Assembly: GCA_012270795.1 (NCBI GenBank)
Contig: JAAXHO010000105.1
Span: 1-51,470 of the forward strand
DNA: 51,470 nt
DNA from: Candidatus Poribacteria bacterium
GTDB taxonomy: Bacteria; Poribacteria; WGA-4E; WGA-3G
Reading direction: 5' to 3'
The notes under the pieces were generated by a model that had not been told where the DNA came from, did not search any database, and saw nothing but the letters and a program-made list of their open reading frames with translations. This document shows, piece after piece, positions 1 through 8,374 of the stretch (positions within the stretch are counted from its first letter, which is position 1; the number at the start of each line of letters is the position of its first letter). The translations under genes and the position numbers were made by a program.

Positions 1-279
1 ATTGTCGGATTTCGGTACGGTTTTTTGTTTGTGTTTTTTTAGTGTTTTTTGTTTGGCATAACGTTCTTGTTGTGTGCTTATTTTTGTATATATTATAAGT
101 GATTTTTAGTGCATTTTGTAGTTTTTTGTGTGTCTGTTTATTGGGATTTCCAATATATATCCAATGGGTTTCAGCAGTCGGCTGATGGCGTGGGTTTGGG
201 TGGGGAATCGCGGAAGGCTCGGGGGACGCGGCGTGCGTTCCGCAAAAACTGACAATTGAAAACCTCTGCATAAAATTAT
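1..279. other. Intergenic, T/G-rich, no gene seen
   Basis: No convincing reading frame is present. Roughly the first 150 bases of the plus strand are very T-rich and C-poor; a GC-rich patch follows at about 175-245. I see no strong hairpin, tRNA or riboswitch signature. It could be the decayed end or untranslated region of a gene lying to the left of the window. Confidence 0.5.
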
Positions 280-308
280 TTGTCAATGCGTTCCATATAT
301 GATATACT
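280..308 (+). promoter_or_regulatory. Sigma-70-like promoter for tatA operon
   Basis: TTGTCA (280-285) and TATACT (303-308) are separated by exactly 17 bases, close to the sigma-70 consensus. Transcription would start near 315, leaving a leader of about 44 bases before the tatA start. A strong Shine-Dalgarno AAGGAGG lies at 342-348. Pattern-based call only. Confidence 0.6.
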
Positions 309-358
309 TTTAATTGTGCAAATCAGTCACATCTCATTATTAAGGAGGAATTAAGACC

Positions 359-577
359 ATGGGACCGAGTGGGATTGAGATATTTATAATCCTTGTTATA
401 GCTTTGGTAATATTTGGTCCAAAAAAGTTGCCTGAAATGGGAAAATCTTTGGGAAAAGCCATTCGGGAATTTAAAAGTGCAGGTGATGAAATAAAGGATG
501 AAATTACTAAAGCTGCAGATGAGATGAATAAAGATGACGATGACGATAAAACTATTAAACCGCCAAAATCTACATAA
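359..577 (+). CDS. tatA: Sec-independent translocase protein TatA/TatE
   Basis: Small pore-forming subunit of the twin-arginine translocase, which exports folded proteins across the inner membrane. The 72-residue protein has the classic layout: a short periplasmic N-terminus, one membrane helix (about residues 6-20), the FGPKKLPE hinge, an amphipathic helix (GKSLGKAIREFKS) and an acidic, lysine-rich tail with a run of aspartates near residues 59-63. AAGGAGG sits 10 bases before the ATG. tatC follows 20 bases downstream, as in many tat operons. TatA, TatB and TatE are hard to separate by sequence; TatA is the likeliest because no second copy is seen nearby. Confidence 0.93.
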   Translation: MGPSGIEIFIILVIALVIFGPKKLPEMGKSLGKAIREFKSAGDEIKDEITKAADEMNKDDDDDKTIKPPKST

Positions 578-597
578 TATCTTGAGCAAATTCACTT

Positions 598-1419
598 ATG
601 AAATTTAATGATGTGGCAATGACATTCTGGGAGCATCTTGAGGAGTTAAGACGGCGTATCATCATCTCGTTGATTGCCTTAGGCGTATTTTCAGTTTTAG
701 GTTTGATCTTTAGTAAACCGATTATATATGTGCTTGAACTCCCGTTGAAAAGTCCTATTACCAACATGGTAGCAAACGCGATTGAGTCCGGTGCTGGGAC
801 AGAAGGATCAACACTTGGGTTCTTAGCATTGGCACTGCGAATAGGTTCGTCTGGTGTTGAATCGGAACTTATTCTGACAGGCCCCTTTCAAGCAATTATG
901 GCTTATCTGACAATAGGTATCACCATTGGTGTAGTATGTGCACTGCCGATTATCCTATATCAAATTTGGATGTTTGTTTTTCCTGCATTGAATAGGAAGG
1001 AACAACGTATAGCTGTACCCCTGTTTTTTACCATCATCTTCTTCTTTATACTCGGTGCGGCTTTTTCTTATTTTATAGTTGTTCCTGTTGTCCTTCAATT
1101 CGCAGCTGGGTTATTTCCAGATTTAAGAAACCTTTGGGATTTAAAATTTTATATGATCTTTGTAGTACAATTAATATTAGGGTTTGGTATTGCTTTTGAG
1201 CTGCCGATTGTAATGGCGTTTCTTGCTCGGATTGGTGTAATAGACTCACGCGGATTTCAAGGGAAACAACGATTTGCATTGATGGGTATCTGTGTAATGT
1301 CAGCTTTACTAACTCCCGCTGACCCAGGATCCATGCTTCTAATGGCAATCCCACTCTATATTTTATATCAACTCGGAATTTTCTTTGCGTTCCTCGTTGA
1401 AAAGGAGACTGAAACATAA
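598..1419 (+). CDS. tatC: Sec-independent translocase protein TatC
   Basis: Multi-spanning receptor subunit of the Tat system that recognises twin-arginine signal peptides. The 273-residue protein starts with the diagnostic cytoplasmic motif (F-W-E-H-L-E-E-L-R-R-R-I, residues 10-21) followed by six predicted membrane segments and the conserved GPFQA region before segment 2. The first periplasmic loop (about residues 45-95) looks longer than in E. coli TatC, with a glycine/serine-rich stretch. Its stop overlaps the start of the next gene (TAATG), suggesting translational coupling. No good Shine-Dalgarno precedes the ATG, consistent with coupling to tatA. Confidence 0.95.
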   Translation: MKFNDVAMTFWEHLEELRRRIIISLIALGVFSVLGLIFSKPIIYVLELPLKSPITNMVANAIESGAGTEGSTLGFLALALRIGSSGVESELILTGPFQAIMAYLTIGITIGVVCALPIILYQIWMFVFPALNRKEQRIAVPLFFTIIFFFILGAAFSYFIVVPVVLQFAAGLFPDLRNLWDLKFYMIFVVQLILGFGIAFELPIVMAFLARIGVIDSRGFQGKQRFALMGICVMSALLTPADPGSMLLMAIPLYILYQLGIFFAFLVEKETET

Positions 1420-2162
1420 TGTCAAATGAAACCTTAAGACAACAGCTCGCTTTACTGTACAAACTTCAGGAACATGACAGAGAGTTGTTGTCAATCCATC
1501 GACGGTTTCAAGCGATTCCACGACACATTAAGCAGTTAGAAGCGAACGTAACACAACATAAGGATAGTTTAACCGCAAAATCCGGAGAACTTGCGGAAGT
1601 TGAAAAGTCTCTTCGATCTAAGAATGCTGATTTAGAAATGAATGAGGTACAGCGCGAGAAATTTAAATCAGAACAGCGGGAAGTCACCACGAATGAAGCA
1701 TATTCTGCGCTTGAAAAGCAGATAGAATTTCTTGACGATAAAGATGCTGATACAGAGATAGAAATATTAGAACTCTTGGAAAAAGCGGATCAGTTGAAAG
1801 AAGAATTGCAAAAACTTGATTCAGAGGTAGCGAGTGAGAACGAGAAAATTAAAGAACAAACAGACCAGTTTCGTGAGGAACAGAAAGAATTAAAAGCAAG
1901 TCTTGATGCGAAAATGGAGCAGCGTGCCAAATTCTTACCTAAAATTGATAAGCAGCTCAGTATATTATACCGCAGATGGATAGAACGTCAGAAAGGGGAT
2001 TTTATAGCGTTAGGTAAGAATGGCACATGTGGTAGTTGTCAGTTGACGATCCAACCCCAAAATCTTAAGGAAGCTCAAAAATATGAGAAATTAGTATATT
2101 GTGCAAGTTGTAAACGGGTTCTTTATGTTGAACCGCATTCACCAGAAATTCCATTTCCATAG
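1419..2162 (+). CDS. Coiled-coil protein with C-terminal C4 zinc ribbon
   Basis: A 247-residue protein of the widespread C4-type zinc-ribbon family (PF02591 / DUF164-like). Residues about 30-170 are heptad-rich and highly charged, predicting a long antiparallel coiled coil. The C-terminus carries two cysteine pairs, CGSC and CASC, about 24 residues apart, forming the zinc ribbon. It starts inside the tatC stop codon. Members are proposed nucleic-acid-binding or chaperone-like proteins and the exact role is unsettled. The conserved family is clear; the function is not. Confidence 0.85.
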   Translation: MSNETLRQQLALLYKLQEHDRELLSIHRRFQAIPRHIKQLEANVTQHKDSLTAKSGELAEVEKSLRSKNADLEMNEVQREKFKSEQREVTTNEAYSALEKQIEFLDDKDADTEIEILELLEKADQLKEELQKLDSEVASENEKIKEQTDQFREEQKELKASLDAKMEQRAKFLPKIDKQLSILYRRWIERQKGDFIALGKNGTCGSCQLTIQPQNLKEAQKYEKLVYCASCKRVLYVEPHSPEIPFP

Positions 2163-2202
2163 CGCGCAGCCTTTTTAGCCAACCAAGGGAAGATTATATA
2201 TC

Positions 2203-2981
2203 TTGAGTAATAATCTGTATTACGTTATCTCTGAGTTAACAGATACTGGATTGGTCAAAGCAGGGATCAGTCTGCGTTCAGGAGGAGTAAGTGTCCCACC
2301 CTATGATACACTAAACTTAGCAACCCATGTCGGAGATGATTCGAAAGCCGTTTGTCAAAATCAGATCATTTTTCAAAAAAGACTGATATCAAGTCAATAA
2401 AATTCTGTCAACAGATACACAGTGACACTGTATTAGATGCTGCTACAATTACACCCTCAGATTGGTGCCAAGAAAACCAGAATATTGAGCAATGGCTAAG
2501 AGATGCTTTAATTTCATCGATGCCTGATGAAACGTTAGGTATCTTTACTGCAGATTGCATTCCGATATTTGTTTTAGATACAAAGATACCTGCTATAGGC
2601 ATTGCACATGCAGGTTGGCGTGGTACATTAGACTTAATAGCGACAAAAACCTTGTTGCAAATGGAAAGAATATTTCACACACTAAAGAAGAATTGTCTTA
2701 TCCATTTAGGAGCGTCAATCAAAAAATGTTGTTATCAGGTAAGTTCTGACTTGAAACTAAAGTTTGAAGCGAAGTTCGGCCGCTCTGTTCAATATGGAGA
2801 TAGTTTATGCTTACAAACCGCAAACAAAATTCAATTAGTTGATTTCGGTGTGTCTCCAAAAGCCATTGCAATTTCTCCTTATTGTACTGCTTGTAGCACA
2901 GATAAATTTTTTTCCTATCGTGCTGCGTCCGGACAGACAGGAAGAATGCTATCATTCATTCAACTTACACGAAATCAATAG
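2203..2981 (+). pseudogene. pgeF: PgeF/YfiH multicopper-oxidase-like protein, frameshifted
   Basis: The YfiH/PgeF (laccase-domain) family edits peptidoglycan precursors or oxidises purine nucleosides. The N-terminal part (2203-2400, TTG start after AAGGGA) has SLRSGGVS and NLATHVGDD. The rest is in the -1 frame to 2981 and has the three metal/catalytic positions: His in QIHSDTV, Cys in TADCIPIF and His in AHAGWRG, then QTGRMLSF near the end. The switch lies in or just after a run of six A (2375-2380); one extra A would restore a normal-length protein of about 259 residues. Either a sequencing error, a real mutation, or -1 slippage; all active-site residues are intact. Confidence 0.85.
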
Positions 2982-2992
2982 TGCTTCCATCT

Positions 2993-3367
2993 TATGGTAG
3001 ATTATGGAATTAATTACACACTTTCACAGGTAGGAGCGACCTCCCGGTCGCGACTAGTGGATTATCTACTCTTACATTGTAGGTCGGGTAGAGCGAAGCA
3101 AAACCCGACAGGATGCCACCTATTTGAATTAATGTCGGGTTTCGCTTCGCTCTACCCGACCTACAAAATAAGTCTGGACAGGACACTAGGGAATCAACGG
3201 TATGAATCATGACGAAGCATGTAGAATACCACACGGGGAATGCTCTATAGCATTCATACCGTTGATTTCTTGATTTGGCATATTCTACCAAGCGCATTCG
3301 CCGGGTCGCGACCGGCGGTCGCTCCTACAGAAGAGGTGTATAATTATTTTCATATTTCACCATAGTT
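2993..3367. repeat. Palindromic MITE-like repeat (family 1) with a second repeat inserted
   Basis: The outer arms (2993-3054 and 3304-3367) match the intact element at 11645-11760 in reverse orientation: TATGGT termini, TAATTACACAC and GTAGGAGCGACC. The middle is split by about 249 bases (3055-3303) bounded by the 9-base direct repeat GGTCGCGAC. The insert holds a strong hairpin (about 3080-3166, GTAGGTCGGGTAGAGCG with its complement) and a second inverted pair around AATCAACGGTATGAAT (about 3193-3280). No coding sequence is credible here. This fills the gap between pgeF and the next gene. Confidence 0.8.
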
Positions 3368-3423
3368 ATACTATCGCTCTTGACGTAAATTTACCATACT
3401 CCTACCTTCTAAACAAATTTGCA

Positions 3424-3452
3424 TTGACGTGAAATAAATGGTATCATTTAAT
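3424..3452 (+). promoter_or_regulatory. Candidate promoter for the yggS-lspA group
   Basis: TTGACG (3424-3429) and TTTAAT (3447-3452) are separated by 17 bases, 31 bases upstream of the first possible start codon of the next gene. It lies just right of the repeat block, where a new transcription unit would be expected. The -10 match is only fair. Confidence 0.4.
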
Positions 3453-3495
3453 ATGTAAGGTAATCACCTTGCATTGAGACGAAGTGAGAATAAAA

Positions 3496-3831
3496 ATGCG
3501 TTCTCTATGTATAACATTATCAACTTTGGCAGCAATAATAGGTCTCATCTTTATAATTTGGGGATGTATACATCCAGCGAAATATCAAAAGGAATTATCA
3601 AAAGAAACTCCTACAGCAGTGCGGGTCACACAAATCTACACTGAGGCGACCTATTACGTTATTGTAGGTATAGGCATGGTGAGTTTAGGTCTACTCATTT
3701 CTCTTATCGGAATATTGATAACAACAAACAAGGAAACCAATCTGTTTTCACGATTTATCAATTATGTATTCATGAGTTCAGCAGAAAATGAAGAGGAACA
3801 TCTACCTGATCCTGAGGAGAATTGTGATTGA
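3496..3831 (+). CDS. Small two-helix membrane protein of unknown function
   Basis: Short protein (about 111 residues from the ATG at 3496; a GTG at 3484 would add four). Two hydrophobic segments are visible: residues about 5-24 (ending IIWGC) and about 54-77 (VGIGMVSLGLLISLIGILI), with an acidic C-terminus. The WGC is not preceded by a typical lipobox-bearing signal, so I do not call it a lipoprotein. Its TGA overlaps the TTG start of the yggS gene, so the two are probably translated together. I do not recognise a family. The coupling suggests a real gene. Confidence 0.65.
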   Translation: MRSLCITLSTLAAIIGLIFIIWGCIHPAKYQKELSKETPTAVRVTQIYTEATYYVIVGIGMVSLGLLISLIGILITTNKETNLFSRFINYVFMSSAENEEEHLPDPEENCD

Positions 3832-4523
3832 ATCAAATTGTTAAAAACTTTTTAAGAGTTAAGGAACAAATTGCTTCAGCTACTTATCGTTGTAATCGCA
3901 CTCCAGATTCTGTAGAACTTGTGGCAGTTACAAAAGGAGTTTCCACAGCTGACATACAGACGGCACTTGAATCCGGTGCAGACATAATAGGTGAAAATCG
4001 CGTGCAGGAGGCGCGACAAAAATACGATAAAATAAATTCTTCAGGCATTACACAATTTTTTGAATGGCATCTAATTGGTCACTTGCAACGGAATAAAGTG
4101 AAATCTGCCCTACCGTTGTTTTCTTTAATCCATTCAGTGGATAGTTTGCGGCTTTTAAAGGAAATCTCCAAACGTTCAGAAGAGATAGGAAAATGTACTG
4201 ATATATTGCTTCAAGTTAATACAACTGGTGAAACAAGTAAATTTGGCTTAGTACCAGAGGACACACTAAACTTCATAGAAACATCGTTGACATATCCAAA
4301 TGTAAGAATTTTGGGATTTATGACAATGGGCAAACTGAGTGATACCCCCGATGAAAATCGTCCTGCTTTTGAGTTACTAAGGAACCTTGCTGAAAGAGTA
4401 AAAACACAAAATTATTCTGGTGTATCCATAAAGTACCTTTCTATGGGAATGTCAAACGATTATGAAGTTGCAATTGAAGAAGGTGCTAATCTGGTTAGAA
4501 TTGGTAGGGCAATTTTCGGATAA
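3828..4523 (+). CDS. yggS: YggS-family pyridoxal-phosphate homeostasis protein
   Basis: PLP-binding alanine-racemase-fold protein (PLPBP) that buffers vitamin B6 and amino-acid pools. The 231-residue length is typical. Visible family motifs: VAVTKGVS with the PLP lysine, GENRVQEA, WHLIGHLQRNK, IHSVDS, LGFMTMG and the C-terminal phosphate-binding LSMGMSNDYEVAI...VRIGRAIFG. The TTG start at 3828 is chosen because GAGGAG (3814-3819) lies 8 bases upstream and it overlaps the previous stop. It heads the conserved yggS-proC-yggT neighbourhood seen in many bacteria. Confidence 0.94.
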   Translation: MNQIVKNFLRVKEQIASATYRCNRTPDSVELVAVTKGVSTADIQTALESGADIIGENRVQEARQKYDKINSSGITQFFEWHLIGHLQRNKVKSALPLFSLIHSVDSLRLLKEISKRSEEIGKCTDILLQVNTTGETSKFGLVPEDTLNFIETSLTYPNVRILGFMTMGKLSDTPDENRPAFELLRNLAERVKTQNYSGVSIKYLSMGMSNDYEVAIEEGANLVRIGRAIFG

Positions 4524-4573
4524 TAAATTTATAGTATCAATTTTTTGTTCAAGATTTTGATAGGAGATATAGA

Positions 4574-5389
4574 GTGGTAAAAGACATGAGATTGGGTGTA
4601 ATTGGTGTGGGAAAAATGGGAGGGATTATTGTTCGGAGTATTGCTGACCGACTATTTCCGGCAGAACAGATATGGATTAGTGATATTGACGAGGACCTTG
4701 TAACACAACTCTGCAGTGAGAAGGGTGTAAATTCTTCCAATGATATATCGGATTTAGTCAAACAGACAGATGTGATTTTTTGTGCAGTTCCCCCAGTTGC
4801 CATTCCGCATATACTTCCCCAAGTTGCTCGTGAGTTGACAACACCCCAATGGATAATCAGTATCGCAGCAGGTGTTAGAACTGAATCACTTGAAACCTTC
4901 TTTGAGATTCCACCGCCGGTGGTGCGCGTGATGCCCAATTTAGCTGCTTCGGTACAAGCAGCAATTTCTGTATTAACACCTGGCAGTGCTGCAAATGAGG
5001 AACATCTCAACATAGCACAGCAGATATTTAATACGTGCGGTACGACATTAATTATGGATGAACGGCACTTAAATGCTGTTACAGCGGTCAGTGGTAGCGG
5101 ACCTGCTTATGTAGCACTTTTCATAGAAGCATTAGCAGATGCAGGTGTGTATGCTGGTTTAGCACGAAAGGACGCACAGACATTAGCCACACATACAGTT
5201 TTGGGAGCAGCGACGTTGTTAGCACAATCTGAAGAACATCCTTCAGTGCTTAAAAACCGTGTTACAACTCCGGGTGGAACAACTGCTGCTGGTCTTCACG
5301 CATTAGAACAAGGTGGCATTCGTGCTACACTAACCGAGGCGATAATTGCTGTAACCGAACGTGCAAAGTTACTTGACACCGAAAAATAG
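4574..5389 (+). CDS. proC: Pyrroline-5-carboxylate reductase
   Basis: Catalyses the last step of proline synthesis, NAD(P)H-dependent reduction of pyrroline-5-carboxylate. The N-terminus has the Rossmann motif GVIGVGKMG; FCAVPP and the P5CR C-terminal dimerisation domain follow (AVSGSGPAYV, TTPGGTTAAGLHALE). Length 271 matches the family. The GTG at 4574 is preferred because AGGAGA (4562-4567) is ideally spaced; an internal ATG at 4586 is the alternative. It sits between yggS and yggT. Confidence 0.95.
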   Translation: MVKDMRLGVIGVGKMGGIIVRSIADRLFPAEQIWISDIDEDLVTQLCSEKGVNSSNDISDLVKQTDVIFCAVPPVAIPHILPQVARELTTPQWIISIAAGVRTESLETFFEIPPPVVRVMPNLAASVQAAISVLTPGSAANEEHLNIAQQIFNTCGTTLIMDERHLNAVTAVSGSGPAYVALFIEALADAGVYAGLARKDAQTLATHTVLGAATLLAQSEEHPSVLKNRVTTPGGTTAAGLHALEQGGIRATLTEAIIAVTERAKLLDTEK

Positions 5390-5407
5390 GAAAGGGAAAA
5401 GACCGTC

Positions 5408-5674
5408 ATGCCGACTATTGCACATATACTCAGTAGAGCAATTGATATTTACATGCTGATTGTTCTTGTAAATGTTCTACTTTCATGGGTGGTGTTTGGT
5501 ATTCAGAATACAACCGTTCGACAAATCTATTGGATTACAGGACAAGTAGTGGATCCCGTACTGCAACCAATACGTAACATCCTTAATCCTGTTAGTCGAA
5601 ATATCGGGATTGACTTTTCACCGATTGTGTTATTGTTTTTACTTCACGTCCTAAACAGGATGCTAATTTCATAG
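5408..5674 (+). CDS. yggT: YggT-family membrane protein
   Basis: An 88-residue protein with two hydrophobic segments and the YggT signature: LLSWV near the first helix, DPVLQPIRNILNP between the helices and DFSPIVLLFLL in the second. The family is linked to osmotic tolerance, cell division and membrane organisation, but its biochemical role is unresolved. An AGGAAAGGGAAAAG stretch precedes the ATG. Its place between proC and the ileS-like gene is the usual one. Confidence 0.9.
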   Translation: MPTIAHILSRAIDIYMLIVLVNVLLSWVVFGIQNTTVRQIYWITGQVVDPVLQPIRNILNPVSRNIGIDFSPIVLLFLLHVLNRMLIS

Positions 5675-5742
5675 AGTACCATAGTTTTTCTGTTACTCCC
5701 CCAACCAGATAGTTTATTGATGCAAAAAACAAATTAACAGAA

Positions 5743-8340
5743 ATGGCAGTTAGTATTATGAAACAGACAGAATCTTCAACCAATAAGGAAACTAATAAAC
5801 GTTCAGGAATAAAGCCAAATAGTAAAAAGGGTAAAACAAATCCTTCAGACAACATTATACTCCCAAAAATGGAAGCAGATATAATGAATTTGTGGGCATC
5901 CAGGAATGTTTTTAAAGTCGCTGAAAAAACTAAAGAGTTACCTACTTATGTTATTAGAGAGATGCCGACCCCAGTGGATTCACTAAATGGCAATACTCTT
6001 AAGAGTAAAATATCGCAAGACATTTTTTTAAAGTACGAACTTATTCATGGGAACACAGTCGCTTATGCTCCGTTATGGGAGACCTTTCCTTTTAGTATTG
6101 AGGTAGATATTCTAAAAAAAGATATCCATACATCTTCGCGTAACATCGTAAGTTTTAGGAAACAGTGTCGTCTGTCGTATAGTAAACAGTTGAAAGCACA
6201 AATGCATCGCTTACAGAAGCTTGGTATTTTTGCAGATTGGACAACCGGTGAAAAAACATTAGAAGCACGTCATGAAACCAAACTCTTTAGTTTTTTTGAT
6301 AGATTGCGAGACTCGAAATACTTACGGGATGAACTGAAGCTCAGTCATTGGTGTCCACAATGTATATCCCCTTTAGAAGCTGGCAAAACGGCAAAACCCG
6401 TAACTACGCACGCACAATATACTTATGTAAAATTCCCACTTAATAACGGTTTTGAAGAATTCGGTGTAGAAGTCTATTTTGCAATGGGGCTCCCATCTTC
6501 TCAATTATGGGAAATCGCTGGCACAATAGCAATTGGAATTTATGAAAATACCCAGTTCTATCTTACAGAATGTGAAGGTCAATATCTTATAATTGCGGAA
6601 CCACAATTAAAGAAGTTTTTTGGTCAAAATGTAAAAGAGGATAAAAAGGCACAGGCAAGCAGCAAGCACTTATTAAAATTTAAAGCCTTGCTTTTAAAAG
6701 ACTGCACGCTTTCACATCCTCTCTATTCATTAACCGATCTGCGATTTTTTATTATACCTGAGGATATAATTAACAACATTTCCAATTCCGCTGAACGCAA
6801 GGAATTAATGGATGGGATTGTTCCCCTAAACCCAGCACATCATTCCTTGAGTTATAATATCTGTAACACACTCCCTGAAATCAGTGAATCCATTCACACA
6901 AGGTTTGAGTCCTCGTCTTCTTCCACACCGATATTTGATGAAGCAGGTCGTTTCACTGAAGAAGCAGATACATTATGTGGATTAAAATTGAACAATGCAA
7001 TGCAGTATATTACCGACGAATTGGAGGCACGTGAATGTTTGATTAAGATGAAAAAACAAGAGATTGAGCAGCTTCAATGCCAACATTGCAATGGTTTTAC
7101 AGTCTCTCGTCCTTATCGGCATTGGGTTTTTACTGCAACCTCTACAGATATTGGAGAAGAGGTTACAACTTCACCCGAGTATTGGGAACACTACAGTGAG
7201 GACATACGCGATGAAATTAAAGACCAAGTATTGAATATTTCTGATATGCAGATTTCTTCTCAGCGACAGTGGGGTATTCCACTCCCTATTCTCCGCTGTG
7301 ATAATTGTAACCATCTCATCACGGATAAGAAGATCCTCCGAGCTGTGAGAGGTTCCATCCGTAGAGGATCCGAACATTGGTTTAGACTGAGTGTAGAAGA
7401 ACTACTACCAACAGATACGCAGTGTGATAACTGTCATTCAAAAGATTTCAGAAAAGAATCCACTTATATTGAGAGCCATTTCACAAACTTATTACAAACA
7501 CTTGATATCTCAGACTTTAAAAAGTCTTCACTTGACACGACTACGAATGTTGTTTTTGCGCCACGAACTGCTTTTTTGAAATGGTTAGGGGAATTAAGTG
7601 TGTTATCCGCGTCACTTCAGCTGAGTCGGCCATCCAGAGAAAGTCATCCTTTTAAGCATCTGAAACTTTATGCTTTTGATGATAACACCTGGGCACCAAA
7701 AATTGAAGACAGATACTTTCAAGAATATCCAGCAGACGTTATCAGACTATTCTCTATTTCAACAGAAATCAGTAGAGTACCTGCTGATGTTGACGAGGCA
7801 CAAAAACTTAAAGAGATAATAGATCAAACAAATAAGGAATACAATCAACTAAGAATCATTTTAGATCGGGTCGTTGCATACAAGAACAAACTAAATAAGA
7901 ATTCAGATTCCAATAACGATCTAATTTTATCAAATATATCAGATGAAAATGCTGCAGACACCTTACCTGAGCATGACATACATATAATCTCCATGACAAA
8001 TCAACTGCTTGGTGATATTCGGGAAGTTTACAAAAAAAGAGATTTCTTTGAGATGTGGCGAAAGATTTTTGACTTCTGTGAAAAAGATCTCCTATTGTAT
8101 ATTGACTTATACATAGAAAATGGTTCGAATTCTTCAAAGAGTGTTCTTACATCTGTATTCAAAGTAATTCTCCAGAACTTATCCCCCATACTTCCTTTTT
8201 TAGCAGAAGAGATGTACGCTAAAGGGTTCTCTGATTCAACTAGTATTTTTGAAGAAAAAATTGTTAGTTTACCACAAATCTTTGCTGATGAAGAATCAAT
8301 AGAAAAGTGGGAACTGCTTAAGAAGACAAAAAACTCGTAA
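5743..8340 (+). CDS. Degenerate isoleucyl-tRNA synthetase-like protein (HIGH and KMSKS lost)
   Basis: Uninterrupted 865-codon frame at the ileS position of the yggT-ileS-lspA order. IleRS-like landmarks: ILPKMEADIMNLWASRNVF near residues 39-57; a degraded editing-domain start (LPSSQLW, where WTTTPWTLP is expected); FTEEAD; SSQRQWGIPLP at residues 505-515 (SRQRxWGxPIP in true enzymes); and zinc-knuckle CxxC pairs before and after it. The HIGH motif should lie near residues 78-87, where MPTPVDSLNGNTL is read instead. KMSKS should lie near residues 644-660, where TWAPKIEDRYFQEYPADVIRLF is read. The DVWFDSG and GSDQHRGWF equivalents are also gone. Catalysis by the normal mechanism is unlikely. 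The long open frame implies selection, perhaps as a pseudo-enzyme, with a functional ileS elsewhere. Confidence 0.75.
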   Translation: MAVSIMKQTESSTNKETNKRSGIKPNSKKGKTNPSDNIILPKMEADIMNLWASRNVFKVAEKTKELPTYVIREMPTPVDSLNGNTLKSKISQDIFLKYELIHGNTVAYAPLWETFPFSIEVDILKKDIHTSSRNIVSFRKQCRLSYSKQLKAQMHRLQKLGIFADWTTGEKTLEARHETKLFSFFDRLRDSKYLRDELKLSHWCPQCISPLEAGKTAKPVTTHAQYTYVKFPLNNGFEEFGVEVYFAMGLPSSQLWEIAGTIAIGIYENTQFYLTECEGQYLIIAEPQLKKFFGQNVKEDKKAQASSKHLLKFKALLLKDCTLSHPLYSLTDLRFFIIPEDIINNISNSAERKELMDGIVPLNPAHHSLSYNICNTLPEISESIHTRFESSSSSTPIFDEAGRFTEEADTLCGLKLNNAMQYITDELEARECLIKMKKQEIEQLQCQHCNGFTVSRPYRHWVFTATSTDIGEEVTTSPEYWEHYSEDIRDEIKDQVLNISDMQISSQRQWGIPLPILRCDNCNHLITDKKILRAVRGSIRRGSEHWFRLSVEELLPTDTQCDNCHSKDFRKESTYIESHFTNLLQTLDISDFKKSSLDTTTNVVFAPRTAFLKWLGELSVLSASLQLSRPSRESHPFKHLKLYAFDDNTWAPKIEDRYFQEYPADVIRLFSISTEISRVPADVDEAQKLKEIIDQTNKEYNQLRIILDRVVAYKNKLNKNSDSNNDLILSNISDENAADTLPEHDIHIISMTNQLLGDIREVYKKRDFFEMWRKIFDFCEKDLLLYIDLYIENGSNSSKSVLTSVFKVILQNLSPILPFLAEEMYAKGFSDSTSIFEEKIVSLPQIFADEESIEKWELLKKTKNS

Positions 8341-8374
8341 AAATAACTTAAATGGATAAGGATAAATTAAGGAA

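Noticed and set aside
2994-3297. Two overlapping short frames with shared residues (CRSGRAKQNPT and similar) on both strands
   Set aside because: They are translations of the palindromic repeat, so the similarity arises from the inverted DNA, not from genes.
5743-8340. Interpretation as a normal functional ileS
   Set aside because: Both class I catalytic motifs and other core motifs are missing, which exceeds ordinary divergence.
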